Below are positions 25,209 to 34,593 of a stretch of DNA of 64,000 nt, piece after piece; the first letter of the stretch is position 1; every line of letters starts with the position of its first letter. The notes under the pieces were generated by a model, which saw nothing but the letters and a program-made list of their open reading frames with translations, was not told the DNA's origin and did not search any database. A program made the translations under genes and the position numbers. Origin of the DNA: Variovorax paradoxus (GTDB lineage: Bacteria; Pseudomonadota; Gammaproteobacteria; Burkholderiales; Burkholderiaceae_C); NCBI RefSeq assembly GCF_009498455.1, contig NZ_CP045644.1, positions 1,705,001 through 1,769,000 on the forward strand, read 5' to 3'.

Positions 25209-28200
25209 ATGAACGACACGGCGTCTTCCCCTTCACGTCTGCTCCAAATCACCGCTGTGACAGCGCGCTGGCTATTGGGTCTGCTCTTCGCTGCGTGGCT
25301 TCTGCTGGCGCTGTCAGTCGTGGTCCTGCACGCGTGGATTGTGCCGCGAATCGGCGATTTTCGCGGTGCACTCGAGGCGCAGGCTAGCAAGGCCATCGGT
25401 GTCCCGGTGCGCATCGGCGCCATCACCGCCCGTTCCGAAGGGCTATTTCCGGCCTTCGAATTGCGCGACGTGGTGCTGCAGGACGCAGACAAACGCGAGG
25501 CCCTTCGCCTCGTGCGGGTGGTGGCGAGCGTGTCGCCGCGCTCGCTGTGGCGCCTGAATTTCGAGCAGCTCTACATCGAGGGCCCGCAGCTCGACGTGCG
25601 TCGCGACACTCAGGGAAAACTCCATGTGGCTGGATTGCACATGGAGACCGACACCACCGGAGAGACCCGCGCCGCCGACTGGTTTTTCGCGCAGCGCGAG
25701 TTCGTCATCGAAGGCGGCACCGTGCGCTGGACCGACGAGCAGCGCCGCGCCGAACCCCTGCTGCTGACCGACGTGCGCTTCGTGTCCCGCAACGGCTCGC
25801 GCCGCCACGGCCTGCGGCTGGACGCCACGCCGCCGGCCGGCTGGGGCGAGCGTTTCACGCTGCGCGGCCAGTTCCGCCAGCCGCTGCTGTCGATCCGCAG
25901 CGGCCACTGGCAGACCTGGGACGGCCAGCTCTATGCCAACCTGCCCTACATCGACGTCACCCGTCTGGGCCAGTACGTCTCGCTCGATGCGCGCATCCGC
26001 GAAGGCAACGGCGCGCTGCGCCTGTGGGCCGACGTGAACGACGGACGCATCGTCGGCGGCGCCGCCGACCTCGGACTGAACCGCATCGACGCCTCGCTCG
26101 GCAAGGGGCTGGAGCCGCTGGTGCTGCGCGCCGTCACCGGCCGGCTGGCGGGGCAGCTGAACGCCGAGACCTTCGAGTTCTCGACCACCGCGCTGCAGTT
26201 CGACACCGTCGACGGCCTGCGCTGGCCCGGCGGCAACCTGTGGCTGCAGCACACGCCGGCCAAGGGCCGCACGCCCGAGCACGGCGCGCTGAAGGCCGAC
26301 CGGCTCGACCTCGCGGCGCTGGCCCTCATCGCCGACCGCCTGCCGCTGGGCGAGGCCACGCACCGCGTGCTGGGCGCCTATGCGCCGCGCGGCCTGGTCG
26401 AGCGCATCGACATGAACTGGCAGGGCGCGCCCGACGCGATCGCGCGCTACCAGGCCAAGGGCCGGATCAGCGGGTTGCGCGTGGCGTCGCAGCCGGCCCC
26501 GGCCGCACCGGTCGCGTCGAGTACGCCGCCACCGGCGGGCGCCGCCACCACGCCGCCCCGCGTGCACCCCGGCACGCCCGGCCTCAGCGGCGCCACGCTC
26601 GACTTCGACGCCAGCCACACCGGCGGCACCGCCATGCTGGCCATGGCCAAGGGCACGCTCGAATTCCCCGGCGTGTTCGAAGACCCGGTGATCCCCATCG
26701 ACCGGCTCTCGACCCAGCTGCAGTGGAAGCTCGACAACGGCGCCATGCAGGTGCAGGTGTCGAAGCTGCGCTTCGCCAACGCCGACGCCGAAGGCGAGGC
26801 AGAGGCCCACTGGCGCACCAGCGATCCGGTCACCTCGAGCAGCCGCGCGCAGCACCCCGGCGTGCTCGACCTGCAAGGCAAGCTCACGCGCGCCGACGGC
26901 ACCCGCGTGTTCCGCTACCTGCCGCTGGACATTCCGCAGCACACGCGCGACTACGTGCGCGAGTCGGTCGTCAAGGGCACGGCCAGCACGGTCGATTTCC
27001 GCGTGCGCGGCGACCTGTACGACATGCCCTTCATGGACCCCAAGCAGGGCGAGTTCCGCATCGCGGCCAAGGTGTCGGACGTGCACTACGCCTACGTGCC
27101 GCCATCGCTCGCCGCGGCCACGGCCGCCACCACAACCCCAGCGTCGCGCACCGGCCCGCCCGCCGCGCCGCCGCCCGTGTGGCCGGCGCTCACGGGCGTG
27201 TCGGGCGAGCTGGTCTTCGAGCGCGCGGGCATGCTGGTGCGCAACGCGCGCGGGCGCATCGCGGGCGCGCCCGGCGTCGAGGTCACGAAGGCCGAGGCGC
27301 AGATCGCCGACATGTCGCACCACGCCGCGCTGCTGCGCGTCGACGCGCAGGCCAAGGGCCCGCTGGGCGAAGTGCTGCGCGCGGGCGCGCCGCTGGCCGG
27401 CGAGGCCGGGCCTTTCCTGCAGCGCGCGCGCGCCACCGGTTCGGCCGACTACAAGCTGCACCTCGACCTGCCGCTGGACAACGTCGACAACACCAAGGTG
27501 CAGGCCACCGTGACGTTGGCCGACAACGAGCTGCAGCTGGTGCCCGAGGCCCCGCCGTTCACGCAGGCGCGCGGCACGCTCAGCTTCACCGACACCGGCT
27601 TCTCTCTGGCCGGCGTGCAGGCCCGCCTGCTGGGCGGTGATGTGCGCGTCGAAGGCAAGGGCCGCTTCAGCGGGCCGCAGCGCGAACTGGCGCTGAAGGC
27701 GCAGGGCACGGTCAGCGCCGAGGGCCTGCGCGGCGCGCGCGAGGTCGACTGGCTCGCGCGGCTGGCCAGGCAGGCCACCGGCAGCGCGCCGTATGCCGCC
27801 ACCTTCTCGATGCGCGACGACACGCCCGAGTTCTCCCTCACCAGCAGCCTGCAGGGGCTGGCGCTGAACCTGCCCACGCCGCTGGTCAAGACCGCCGAAG
27901 AACAGATGCCGCTGCGCATCGAAAAGAAGGTGCTCATGCGCGACGCCCGCCACGTCGCCACGCAAGACCAGCTGACGCTCGAACTCGGCCGCGTCGGCGC
28001 GGTGCAGTACGTGCGCGAACTCTCGGCCACGGGCGAGGCGCGCGTGCTGCGCGGCGGCATCGGCATCGGACTGGCACCGGGCGAGACGGCGCTGCCGCCC
28101 GACCGCGGCGTGTTCGCCAACGTCAACGTCGCCAAGCTCGACATGGGCGCCTGGCAGACGCTGGTGGGCACCAGCGCCGCGGCCGCTGCCGGCGGCGAGC

Positions 28201-29378
28201 GCGCCGACGATCCCGACCTGGCCTACCTGCCCACGCGCATCGCGGTGCGCGCGCAGCAGCTGGGCATCGCGGGGCGCACCCTGCACAACGTGGTGCTCGG
28301 CGGCACGCGCGAAGGCGCGCTGTGGCGCGCCAACGTCGACGCCAGCGAATTGAGCGGCTACGCCGAGTACAGCCACAGCCAGGACGGCCGGCTCTATGCG
28401 CGGCTGGCGCGCCTGAAGATCGCGCCGACCGAGGCCACGCAGGTCGAGACCTTGCTCGACGAGCAACCCGGCACCTTGCCGGCGCTGGACATCGTGGTCG
28501 ACGACTTCGAGCTGCTGGGCAAGCGCCTGGGCCGCGCCGAGATCGACGCCGTCAACCGCGGCGGGCGCGAGTGGCTGCTCAACAAGCTCGCCTTCAGCGT
28601 GCCCGAAGCCACCTTCACCGCCAAGGGCACCTGGGCGGCGCCGGCGGGCGGCGGCGCAAGCGCCGGCCAGCGCCGCACCACGGCCATGAACTTCAAGCTC
28701 GACATTGCCGACGCCGGCGACCTGCTCACGCGCTTCGGCATGCCGGGCGTCCTGCGGCGCGGCAAGGGGCGGCTCGAGGGCGAGGTCAACTGGCGCGGCT
28801 CGCCGTTCTCGCTCGACTACCCGAGCCTGGGCGGCCAGTTGCAGGTCGACGTGGAGCAGGGCCAGTTCCTCAAGGCCGATCCGGGCCTGGCCAAGCTGCT
28901 GGGCGTGCTGAGCCTGCAGGCGCTGCCGCGCCGACTCACGCTCGACTTCCGCGACGTGTTCAGCCAGGGCTTCGCCTTCGACTTCATCCGCGGCGACGCC
29001 AGGATCAACAAGGGCATCGCCAGCACCAACAACCTGCAGATGAAGGGCGTCAACGCCGCCGCGCTCATGGACGGCTCGGCCGACATCGTGCGCGAGACGC
29101 AGAACCTGCGCGTGGTGGTGGTGCCCGAAATCAACGCCGGCACCGCCGCGCTGGTGGCCACGGCCATCAACCCGGCCATCGGCCTGGGCACCTTCCTCGC
29201 GCAGTGGGTGCTGAGCAAGCCGCTCGCGGCCGCCGCCACGCAGGAGTTCCACATCGAAGGCACCTGGGCCGATCCGAAGATCGCCAAGGTGCCGCGCTCG
29301 CTGCAGCTGCCCGGCCTGCCGGGCACGTCGGGCGCACCCGCGGCCGGCGACGGCAGGAAAACGGAGACCACGCAATGA
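25209..29378 (+). CDS. yhdP: YhdP family AsmA-like envelope protein
   Basis: A 1389-residue protein with one N-terminal membrane helix (about residues 15-45) and a very long periplasmic part of repeating beta-groove units, as in AsmA/YhdP/TamB proteins. YhdP helps carry phospholipids from the inner to the outer membrane. The DUF3971-type and C-terminal AsmA-like sequences (SPFSLDYPSLGGQLQVDVEQG, then FAFDFIRGDARI) are recognisable. A Pro/Ala-rich insert occurs around residue 435. The final ATGA overlaps the next gene, giving translational coupling. Confidence 0.93.
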   Translation: MNDTASSPSRLLQITAVTARWLLGLLFAAWLLLALSVVVLHAWIVPRIGDFRGALEAQASKAIGVPVRIGAITARSEGLFPAFELRDVVLQDADKREALRLVRVVASVSPRSLWRLNFEQLYIEGPQLDVRRDTQGKLHVAGLHMETDTTGETRAADWFFAQREFVIEGGTVRWTDEQRRAEPLLLTDVRFVSRNGSRRHGLRLDATPPAGWGERFTLRGQFRQPLLSIRSGHWQTWDGQLYANLPYIDVTRLGQYVSLDARIREGNGALRLWADVNDGRIVGGAADLGLNRIDASLGKGLEPLVLRAVTGRLAGQLNAETFEFSTTALQFDTVDGLRWPGGNLWLQHTPAKGRTPEHGALKADRLDLAALALIADRLPLGEATHRVLGAYAPRGLVERIDMNWQGAPDAIARYQAKGRISGLRVASQPAPAAPVASSTPPPAGAATTPPRVHPGTPGLSGATLDFDASHTGGTAMLAMAKGTLEFPGVFEDPVIPIDRLSTQLQWKLDNGAMQVQVSKLRFANADAEGEAEAHWRTSDPVTSSSRAQHPGVLDLQGKLTRADGTRVFRYLPLDIPQHTRDYVRESVVKGTASTVDFRVRGDLYDMPFMDPKQGEFRIAAKVSDVHYAYVPPSLAAATAATTTPASRTGPPAAPPPVWPALTGVSGELVFERAGMLVRNARGRIAGAPGVEVTKAEAQIADMSHHAALLRVDAQAKGPLGEVLRAGAPLAGEAGPFLQRARATGSADYKLHLDLPLDNVDNTKVQATVTLADNELQLVPEAPPFTQARGTLSFTDTGFSLAGVQARLLGGDVRVEGKGRFSGPQRELALKAQGTVSAEGLRGAREVDWLARLARQATGSAPYAATFSMRDDTPEFSLTSSLQGLALNLPTPLVKTAEEQMPLRIEKKVLMRDARHVATQDQLTLELGRVGAVQYVRELSATGEARVLRGGIGIGLAPGETALPPDRGVFANVNVAKLDMGAWQTLVGTSAAAAAGGERADDPDLAYLPTRIAVRAQQLGIAGRTLHNVVLGGTREGALWRANVDASELSGYAEYSHSQDGRLYARLARLKIAPTEATQVETLLDEQPGTLPALDIVVDDFELLGKRLGRAEIDAVNRGGREWLLNKLAFSVPEATFTAKGTWAAPAGGGASAGQRRTTAMNFKLDIADAGDLLTRFGMPGVLRRGKGRLEGEVNWRGSPFSLDYPSLGGQLQVDVEQGQFLKADPGLAKLLGVLSLQALPRRLTLDFRDVFSQGFAFDFIRGDARINKGIASTNNLQMKGVNAAALMDGSADIVRETQNLRVVVVPEINAGTAALVATAINPAIGLGTFLAQWVLSKPLAAAATQEFHIEGTWADPKIAKVPRSLQLPGLPGTSGAPAAGDGRKTETTQ

Positions 29379-30193
29379 AAGTCGCAGCCATCCAGATGGT
29401 GTCCGCCATCACCCGCGAAGCCAACCTCGTGCGGGCCCACGCCCTGCTCGGGCAGGCGGCGCGCGACGGTGCCGAGCTCGCGGTGCTGCCCGAGTATTTC
29501 TGCATGATGGGCGCGCGCGACACCGACAAGCTCGGCCTGCGCGAGACCGCCGGCGCGGGCACCGTGCAGGGCTTCCTGGCCGATGCCGCGCGCGAGTTCG
29601 GCCTGTGGATCGTCGGCGGCACGCTGCCCATCGAGAGCGACGACGCCGACCACGTCTTCAACAGCTCGCTGGCCTTCTCGCCCGAAGGCAAGTGCGTGGC
29701 GCGCTACGACAAGATCCACCTGTTCTTCTTCGACAACGGCACCGAGCGCTACGACGAGCGCCGCGTCATCGCGCCGGGCGCGCAACCCGTGGTGTTCGAC
29801 CTGCCGTCGCGCGACGGCCACAGCTGGCGCGTGGGCATGAGCGTCTGCTACGACCTGCGCTTTCCCGAGCTGTACCGCGCGCTGGCGGGGCAGGGCGCCG
29901 ACCTGCTGCTGGTGCCCAGCGCGTTCACGCGCACGACCGGCGCCGCGCACTGGGAGGTGCTGCTGCGCGCCCGCGCCATCGAGAACCTGGCCTGGGTGGT
30001 CGCGCCCGCGCAGGGCGGCTCGCACGAGAACGGCCGCCAGACCTGGGGCCAGTCGCTGGTCATCGACCCCTGGGGCACGGTGGTGGCGCAGCAGGCCGTC
30101 GAAGAGGGCGTGGTGCTGTTCGACCTCGACGCCCGCCAGGTCGAGCGCACGCGTGCCCAGTTGCCCGCGCTGTCGCACCGCGTGCTCGCCTGA
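29375..30193 (+). CDS. Nitrilase-superfamily amidohydrolase, Nit1-like
   Basis: A 272-residue carbon-nitrogen hydrolase. The catalytic triad is complete: Glu in AVLPEYF, Lys in RYDKIHLF and Cys in MSVCYDLRFPELYR. The subgroup resembles Nit1-type deaminated-glutathione amidases, which repair the transaminated form of glutathione; other omega-amide substrates are possible. It overlaps yhdP by four bases and ends 2 bases before the histidine kinase start, so it sits in one transcript with both. Confidence 0.92.
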   Translation: MKVAAIQMVSAITREANLVRAHALLGQAARDGAELAVLPEYFCMMGARDTDKLGLRETAGAGTVQGFLADAAREFGLWIVGGTLPIESDDADHVFNSSLAFSPEGKCVARYDKIHLFFFDNGTERYDERRVIAPGAQPVVFDLPSRDGHSWRVGMSVCYDLRFPELYRALAGQGADLLLVPSAFTRTTGAAHWEVLLRARAIENLAWVVAPAQGGSHENGRQTWGQSLVIDPWGTVVAQQAVEEGVVLFDLDARQVERTRAQLPALSHRVLA

Positions 30194-30195
30194 CG

Positions 30196-32268
30196 ATGGC
30201 CGACGAGGCGCTCGACCTTCCCGCACCGCCGCCGCCGCAACAGCAGCCGCAGCGCCGGGGATGGGTCGTCGCCTTCGCGCGCCTGCGCTCGCTGTGGAAG
30301 CGCTGGTTTCTGTGGCTGCTGCTGGCGGTGCTGGTGTCGGCGCTGCTGGTCACCGTCGTGTGGCTGGCCGGCCGGCACGAGGTCGAGCAGGTGCAGGCCG
30401 CGCTCGAGCGCGACACCGCCGATGCCGTCGTCGACCTGCGCAGCGGCCTGCAGCGCAACGCCCAGAGCCTGCGCGCCACGCTCGCGCCGGGCATGGAACG
30501 CACGCACTGGGCCGACCGCGCGGCGGCGCAGTTGCGCGAGCACCGCGAATGGCTGCGGCTCGAATGGCGCGATGCCGAGCTGCGGCCCATCGAGGCCGTC
30601 AACACGCCCTACCGCATGCGCATCCTCGAGGAGAGCAACCGCGGCCCCGCGCAGTCCGACGTGGCGCTGGCCTGCGCCACCGCGCGCAAGGCCGGCGCGC
30701 CCGCCTACTCGCCCAGCCACTACGTGCCCGTGGCCGGCGGCGGTGGCGTCGAGGTGATGGAGCTGTGCCTGCCGATGGACGGCGGCGACTACCTGGTGGC
30801 GAGCTATTCGCTGCGCGACACGCTGGTCGAACTGGTCGGTCCCACGCTCACGCGCGGCCAGGAGGTCGCCTTCACCGAGGCCGACGGCACGCGGCTGGTG
30901 GCGCTGGGCACCTCGCGGCGCATCGGCACGCGCGTGTTCACCGCGCAGCAGCGCATCGACCTGCCGGGCGCCTCGCTCATGCTGCGCGTGGACGGCTGGC
31001 GCGCCGCGCCCGACCTGTTCCCCAACATGCTCACGGCGCTGGTCACGGCGATCTCGATCGCGCTCGTGTCGGTGCTCGTGCTGCTGGCGCGCGACACCCG
31101 CCGCCGCCTGCGCGCCGAGCGCGACCTGGCCGACGCACTGGCCTTTCGCAAGGCGATGGAAGACTCGGTCATCACCGGCCTGCGCGCGCGCGACCTGCAG
31201 GGCCGCATCACCTACGTCAACCCGGCCTTCTGCGAGATGGTCGGCTTCACGCCCGAAGAACTCATGGCCGACAGCGTCGAGGCGCCATACTGGCCGACCG
31301 AGCTGGCGCACGAATACCACCTGCGCCAGACGCGCCGCTTCGCGGGCGGCCTGCCGCCGCGCGAGGGCTTCGAGTCGGTCTTCATGCGCAAAGATGGCAC
31401 GCGCTTTCCGGTGCTCATCTTCGAGGCGCCGCTGATCAACGCGCACAAGGTGCAGACCGGCTGGATGAGCGCCTTCATCGACGTGAGCGAGCAGCGCCGC
31501 GTCGAAGAGATCTCGCGCGCCAGCCAGGAGCGACTGCAGGCCAGCGCGCGCCTGGCCACCGTGGGCGAAATGGCCTCGCTGCTGAGCCACGAGCTCACGC
31601 AGCCGCTGGCCGCCATTGCCAGCTACGCCACCGGCTCGCTCAACCTGCTCGGGCCCGAAGTGAAGGGCGAGCAGGCCGAGGTGGCCATGGCCGTGAAGCG
31701 CATCGCCGAGCAGGCCGACCGCGCGGGCCAGGTCATTCGCAGCGTGCACGACTTCGTGCGCCGGCGCGACCGCATGCGCGAGGCCGTGGCGCCGCAGGCC
31801 CTCATCGATGCCGTGCTGCCGCTGGTACGGCTGCAGGCGCGCAAGCTCGACGTGTCGATCGAGATCGTCTTCGAAGAGCGCCTGCCCGCCGTGGTGTGCG
31901 ACCGCACGCTGGTCGAGCAGGTGCTGCTGAACCTCGCGCGCAACGCCATGCAGGCGATGGACGCCCCCGACAACACCGGCAACCGCCTGTTGAAGCTGCG
32001 CGTGGCGCGCGCCCTGCCCGTGGGCGCCACCGTGCCGGCCGACGGCCGCCGCTGGCTCGAGTTCTCCGTGGCCGACCTGGGCTGCGGCATCAGCGACGAC
32101 GTGGCGGCGCGCCTGTTCACGCCCTTCTTCACCACCCGTGCCGACGGCATGGGCCTGGGCCTGAGCCTGTGTCGCACCGTGGTGGAGCAACATGGCGGCG
32201 CGCTGATGTTCGAGCCCAACCGCCCGCGTGGCACTGTCTTCCGCTTTACGCTTCCTGCTGCGGGATAG
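30196..32268 (+). CDS. PAS-domain sensor histidine kinase
   Basis: A 690-residue membrane kinase. TM1 lies at about residues 32-57 and TM2 at about 275-297, with a sensor of about 215 residues between them outside the membrane. A PAS/PAC module (ITYVNPAFCEMVGFTPEEL) covers about residues 315-435. The phospho-acceptor is His465 in LLSHELTQPLAAI. The ATPase boxes are LLNLARNAMQAM (N), VADLGCGISDD (G1), FTPFFTTRADGMGLGLSL (F/G2). The LSHELTQPL type resembles TtrS/FixL/DctB kinases. It pairs with the regulator that follows. The ligand is unknown. Confidence 0.92.
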   Translation: MADEALDLPAPPPPQQQPQRRGWVVAFARLRSLWKRWFLWLLLAVLVSALLVTVVWLAGRHEVEQVQAALERDTADAVVDLRSGLQRNAQSLRATLAPGMERTHWADRAAAQLREHREWLRLEWRDAELRPIEAVNTPYRMRILEESNRGPAQSDVALACATARKAGAPAYSPSHYVPVAGGGGVEVMELCLPMDGGDYLVASYSLRDTLVELVGPTLTRGQEVAFTEADGTRLVALGTSRRIGTRVFTAQQRIDLPGASLMLRVDGWRAAPDLFPNMLTALVTAISIALVSVLVLLARDTRRRLRAERDLADALAFRKAMEDSVITGLRARDLQGRITYVNPAFCEMVGFTPEELMADSVEAPYWPTELAHEYHLRQTRRFAGGLPPREGFESVFMRKDGTRFPVLIFEAPLINAHKVQTGWMSAFIDVSEQRRVEEISRASQERLQASARLATVGEMASLLSHELTQPLAAIASYATGSLNLLGPEVKGEQAEVAMAVKRIAEQADRAGQVIRSVHDFVRRRDRMREAVAPQALIDAVLPLVRLQARKLDVSIEIVFEERLPAVVCDRTLVEQVLLNLARNAMQAMDAPDNTGNRLLKLRVARALPVGATVPADGRRWLEFSVADLGCGISDDVAARLFTPFFTTRADGMGLGLSLCRTVVEQHGGALMFEPNRPRGTVFRFTLPAAG

Positions 32269-32311
32269 CCGCCTTTTTCTTCTTCGTTTTCTGTTCCGCT
32301 GGACTCATGGC

Positions 32312-32938
32312 ATGCAACCGCTGATCGATGGCTTGATCTTTATCGTGGACGACGACGCCAGCGTGCGCGAGGCGCTGGCCTGGCTGCTGCGTTCGCGCCG
32401 CCTCGCCAGCGAACACTTCGGCAGCGCCGAGGCTTTCGAGCAGTACCTGAACGAGGCGCCGCTGCCCGATCAGCCGCGCTGCCTGCTGCTGGACGTGCGC
32501 ATGCCCGGGATGAGTGGGTTGGTGCTGTTCGACCGGCTGGCCGAACGCGGCCTGCTGGCCGAGATGCCGGTGATCTTCCTGACCGGCCATGCCGACGTGC
32601 CGACCGCCGTCGAGGCGGTCAAGCGCGGGGCTTTCGATTTCTGCGAGAAGCCGTTCTCGGACAACGCGCTGGTCGACCGCATCGAGCAGGCGCTGGGCAT
32701 GTCGCAGCGCGCCCTCGAAGTGCAGCGCGTGCGCCGCGGCCTGGCCGACCGCATCGCCGAACTGACCGACCGTGAGCGCGACGTGATGCGGCTCGTGGTC
32801 GAAGGCCTGCCGAACAAGCTCATCGCCGACCAGCTCGCGATCAGCGTGCGCACGGTGGAGGTCCACCGCGCGCGCGTGTTCGAGAAGATGGAAGTGAAGT
32901 CGGCGGTCGAGCTGGCGAACCGCCTCCGGGACCTTTAG
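32312..32938 (+). CDS. FixJ/TtrR-type response regulator with LuxR helix-turn-helix
   Basis: A 208-residue response regulator. The receiver domain has the acidic pocket DDD (residues 13-15), phospho-acceptor Asp61 in LLLDVRMPGMSG, Thr in FLTGHAD and Lys in CEKPFSD. The C-terminal LuxR-type helix-turn-helix (LTDRERDVMRLVVEGLPNK, then VRTVEVHRARVFEKM) covers about residues 140-200. Start is the ATG giving MQPLIDG. It lies 43 bases after the kinase stop and ends 4 bases from a convergent OmpA gene. Confidence 0.93.
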   Translation: MQPLIDGLIFIVDDDASVREALAWLLRSRRLASEHFGSAEAFEQYLNEAPLPDQPRCLLLDVRMPGMSGLVLFDRLAERGLLAEMPVIFLTGHADVPTAVEAVKRGAFDFCEKPFSDNALVDRIEQALGMSQRALEVQRVRRGLADRIAELTDRERDVMRLVVEGLPNKLIADQLAISVRTVEVHRARVFEKMEVKSAVELANRLRDL

Positions 32939-32942
32939 AAGG

Positions 32943-33500
32943 TCAGATCTTTTCAGCGACGAAGATTTCGACGCGGCGGTTCTGGGCGCGGCCGGCGGCC
33001 GTGCCGTTGTCCGCCAGCGGCTCGCGCGAACCGCGGCCGTCGGTGGTGATCACGGTGGTCGACACACCGCGGCCCACGAGGTGGTTGCGCACGCTGTCGG
33101 CGCGGCTCACCGAGAGGCGCTCGTTGCCTTCTTCGCTGCCCGTGCTGTCGGTGTGGCCGACCACGCGCAGGCTGGCGGTGGTGGCGCTCTTCAGGCCTTC
33201 GGCGACCTTGTCCAGCACCTGCGCCAGGTTGCGCTTGACGTTGGAACGGCCCGTGTCGAACGAGAGTTCATTGGGAATCACGACGTGAAGCTGGTTGTCG
33301 GCGGTCTGCTCGATCACCACGCCGGTGCCCTTGGTGGAGCCTTCGAGCTCGGCCTTCAGCGCGGCCAGTCGGGCGGTCCAGCTGTTGGCCGGTGCGGCCT
33401 GCTGTGCGGCCGGTGCTTCGGCCGGCGGGGTCGACGATGCGCACCCCGCGATGAACAACACAGCGGCCAGGGCCGCGCTAGACACTACAAACTTCCTCAT
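32943..33500 (-). CDS. OmpA-family lipoprotein, shorter paralogue
   Basis: A 185-residue outer-membrane lipoprotein. Lipobox FIAGC is near residue 20. A Pro/Ala linker and a short helical segment lead to an OmpA peptidoglycan-binding domain (about residues 75-185) with LRVVGHTDSTGSEEGNERLS and GRGSREPLADN, containing the Asp and Arg that hold diaminopimelate. It follows a similar gene in the same direction, 86 bases away, and shares much of the domain sequence. Confidence 0.9.
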   Translation of the reverse strand: MRKFVVSSAALAAVLFIAGCASSTPPAEAPAAQQAAPANSWTARLAALKAELEGSTKGTGVVIEQTADNQLHVVIPNELSFDTGRSNVKRNLAQVLDKVAEGLKSATTASLRVVGHTDSTGSEEGNERLSVSRADSVRNHLVGRGVSTTVITTDGRGSREPLADNGTAAGRAQNRRVEIFVAEKI

Positions 33501-33586
33501 GAATTTTCCCTCTGCTTGGACCAATGAAAACTGAAGCGGGAACCGGCCGTTCGATGGTGCGGCCGGTTTCCCGGTGGGGCTTTTGA

Positions 33587-34246
33587 TCAGCCGCGCGGTG
33601 CGCGCTCGCCCACGTAGATCTCGACGCGGCGGTTCTGTGCCCGGCCGGCGTCGCTGTTGTTGTCGGCCACCGGCTCATGCGAGCCGCGGCCTTCGATGCG
33701 GAATGCCGCGGCGCTCACGCCGCGTGCCACCAGGTAGTCGCGCGTGCTGGCGGCGCGGTCCACCGACAGCGGGTTGTTGATGGCGTCGGAGCCGGTGCTG
33801 TCGGTGTGGCCAATGATGCGCACCTCGGCGTTCGGGTTGTTGCGCAGGCCGTTGGCGAACTGGTCGAGCACGGGCGCGAAGTTCGACTTGATGTTGGAGC
33901 GGCCCACGTCGAACGACACGTCGCTCGGAATGGCGAGCTTCAGCTCGTTGTTGGCCGTCTGCGTCACGGCCACGCCGGTGCCCTGCGTGGCGGCTTCCAT
34001 CTGGCGCTTCTGGTTTTCCATGCGCTGCGACCACAGGTAGCCGCCGAGCGCGCCGGCTGCCGCGCCGACCACGGCGCCCGTGCCGATGGCACCGCGGTTG
34101 CCGCCGGTGGCCGAGCCGATGGCGGCGCCGCCGAGTGCACCGATGCCGGCACCGATGCCGGTGTTGCGTTGGGTGTCAGTCATGCCGCCGGCACAGCCGG
34201 ACAAGACGAGGGCTGCTGCGGTGGTTGCAAGAACGAACTTTTTCAT
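33587..34246 (-). CDS. OmpA-family lipoprotein with glycine-zipper segment
   Basis: A 219-residue lipoprotein. Lipobox VLSGC lies at about residues 14-18. A Gly/Ala-rich zipper (GIGAGIGALGGAAIGSATGG) covers about residues 30-70 and may insert in the outer membrane. The C-terminal OmpA domain has VRIIGHTDSTGSDAINNPLS and IEGRGSHEPVADN, which fix it to peptidoglycan. This is the YiaD-like architecture. It is the upstream member of the tandem pair; AAGGGAT precedes its ATG. Confidence 0.9.
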   Translation of the reverse strand: MKKFVLATTAAALVLSGCAGGMTDTQRNTGIGAGIGALGGAAIGSATGGNRGAIGTGAVVGAAAGALGGYLWSQRMENQKRQMEAATQGTGVAVTQTANNELKLAIPSDVSFDVGRSNIKSNFAPVLDQFANGLRNNPNAEVRIIGHTDSTGSDAINNPLSVDRAASTRDYLVARGVSAAAFRIEGRGSHEPVADNNSDAGRAQNRRVEIYVGERAPRG

Positions 34247-34372
34247 GGCGATCCCTTTCAAGGTTGAATCAAGCGGGCCACAGCTTAGCCCCCGACGCGC
34301 CCCCGATGGTACGTGCTCAAAGCCCTACGGAAAATAAGAAAACTTTCGCCATCGCCCGTGAATGCTGCGATG

Positions 34373-34395
34373 ATTGCTACTAAAGTTGTAGCAAT
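34373..34395. repeat. Small hairpin ATTGCTAC-N7-GTAGCAAT
   Basis: An 8-base perfect inverted repeat in the gap between the OmpA gene and the small membrane gene. It has no T-tract on either strand. It could mark the end of the convergent small-gene transcript, be an operator, or belong to a dispersed intergenic hairpin class; it occurs once here. Confidence 0.4.
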
Positions 34396-34443
34396 GGGGT
34401 GCTTGTCCGACAACGGGCTGCGCCGTGCGGCTACACAAGCAAT

Positions 34444-34593
34444 TCACGCTTTCGGCGGCCGGTCCTCGCCGGGATGCTCGGCATCGGCCTCGTCATGCAA
34501 TTCACCCTTGTTACGCCCGGAAAACATGGTCCACCAGATGATCAAGATCAGGACAAGTCCTGCGGCGAGGGCTTCAAGCAGAATCAAACCCAT
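34444..34593 (-). CDS. 49-residue small membrane protein
   Basis: The sequence begins MGLILLEALAAGLVLILIIW, a single membrane helix, and continues into a charged, acidic tail rich in Asp, Glu and Pro (DEADAEHPGEDRPP). GGAG is well placed before the ATG. Its ATG overlaps the mltA ATG on the other strand by two bases (CATG), so each gene's leader lies inside the other gene's coding region. I know of no function; the helix plus acidic tail suggests a small inner-membrane accessory protein. Confidence 0.7.
   Translation of the reverse strand: MGLILLEALAAGLVLILIIWWTMFSGRNKGELHDEADAEHPGEDRPPKA

Noticed and set aside
25443..29375. A 1310-codon open frame antisense to yhdP
   Set aside because: It is the mirror of a very GC-rich gene, is made of Arg/Gly/Ala/Val/His-rich low-complexity sequence with no domain, and yhdP fully explains the DNA. 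Similar antisense frames opposite glnE, phoX, the E1 gene and the MFS_3 gene were dropped for the same reason.
30196..32938. Reading the kinase-regulator pair as DctB/DctD
   Set aside because: The regulator has a LuxR-type helix-turn-helix and no sigma-54 AAA domain, so it is FixJ/TtrR-like.
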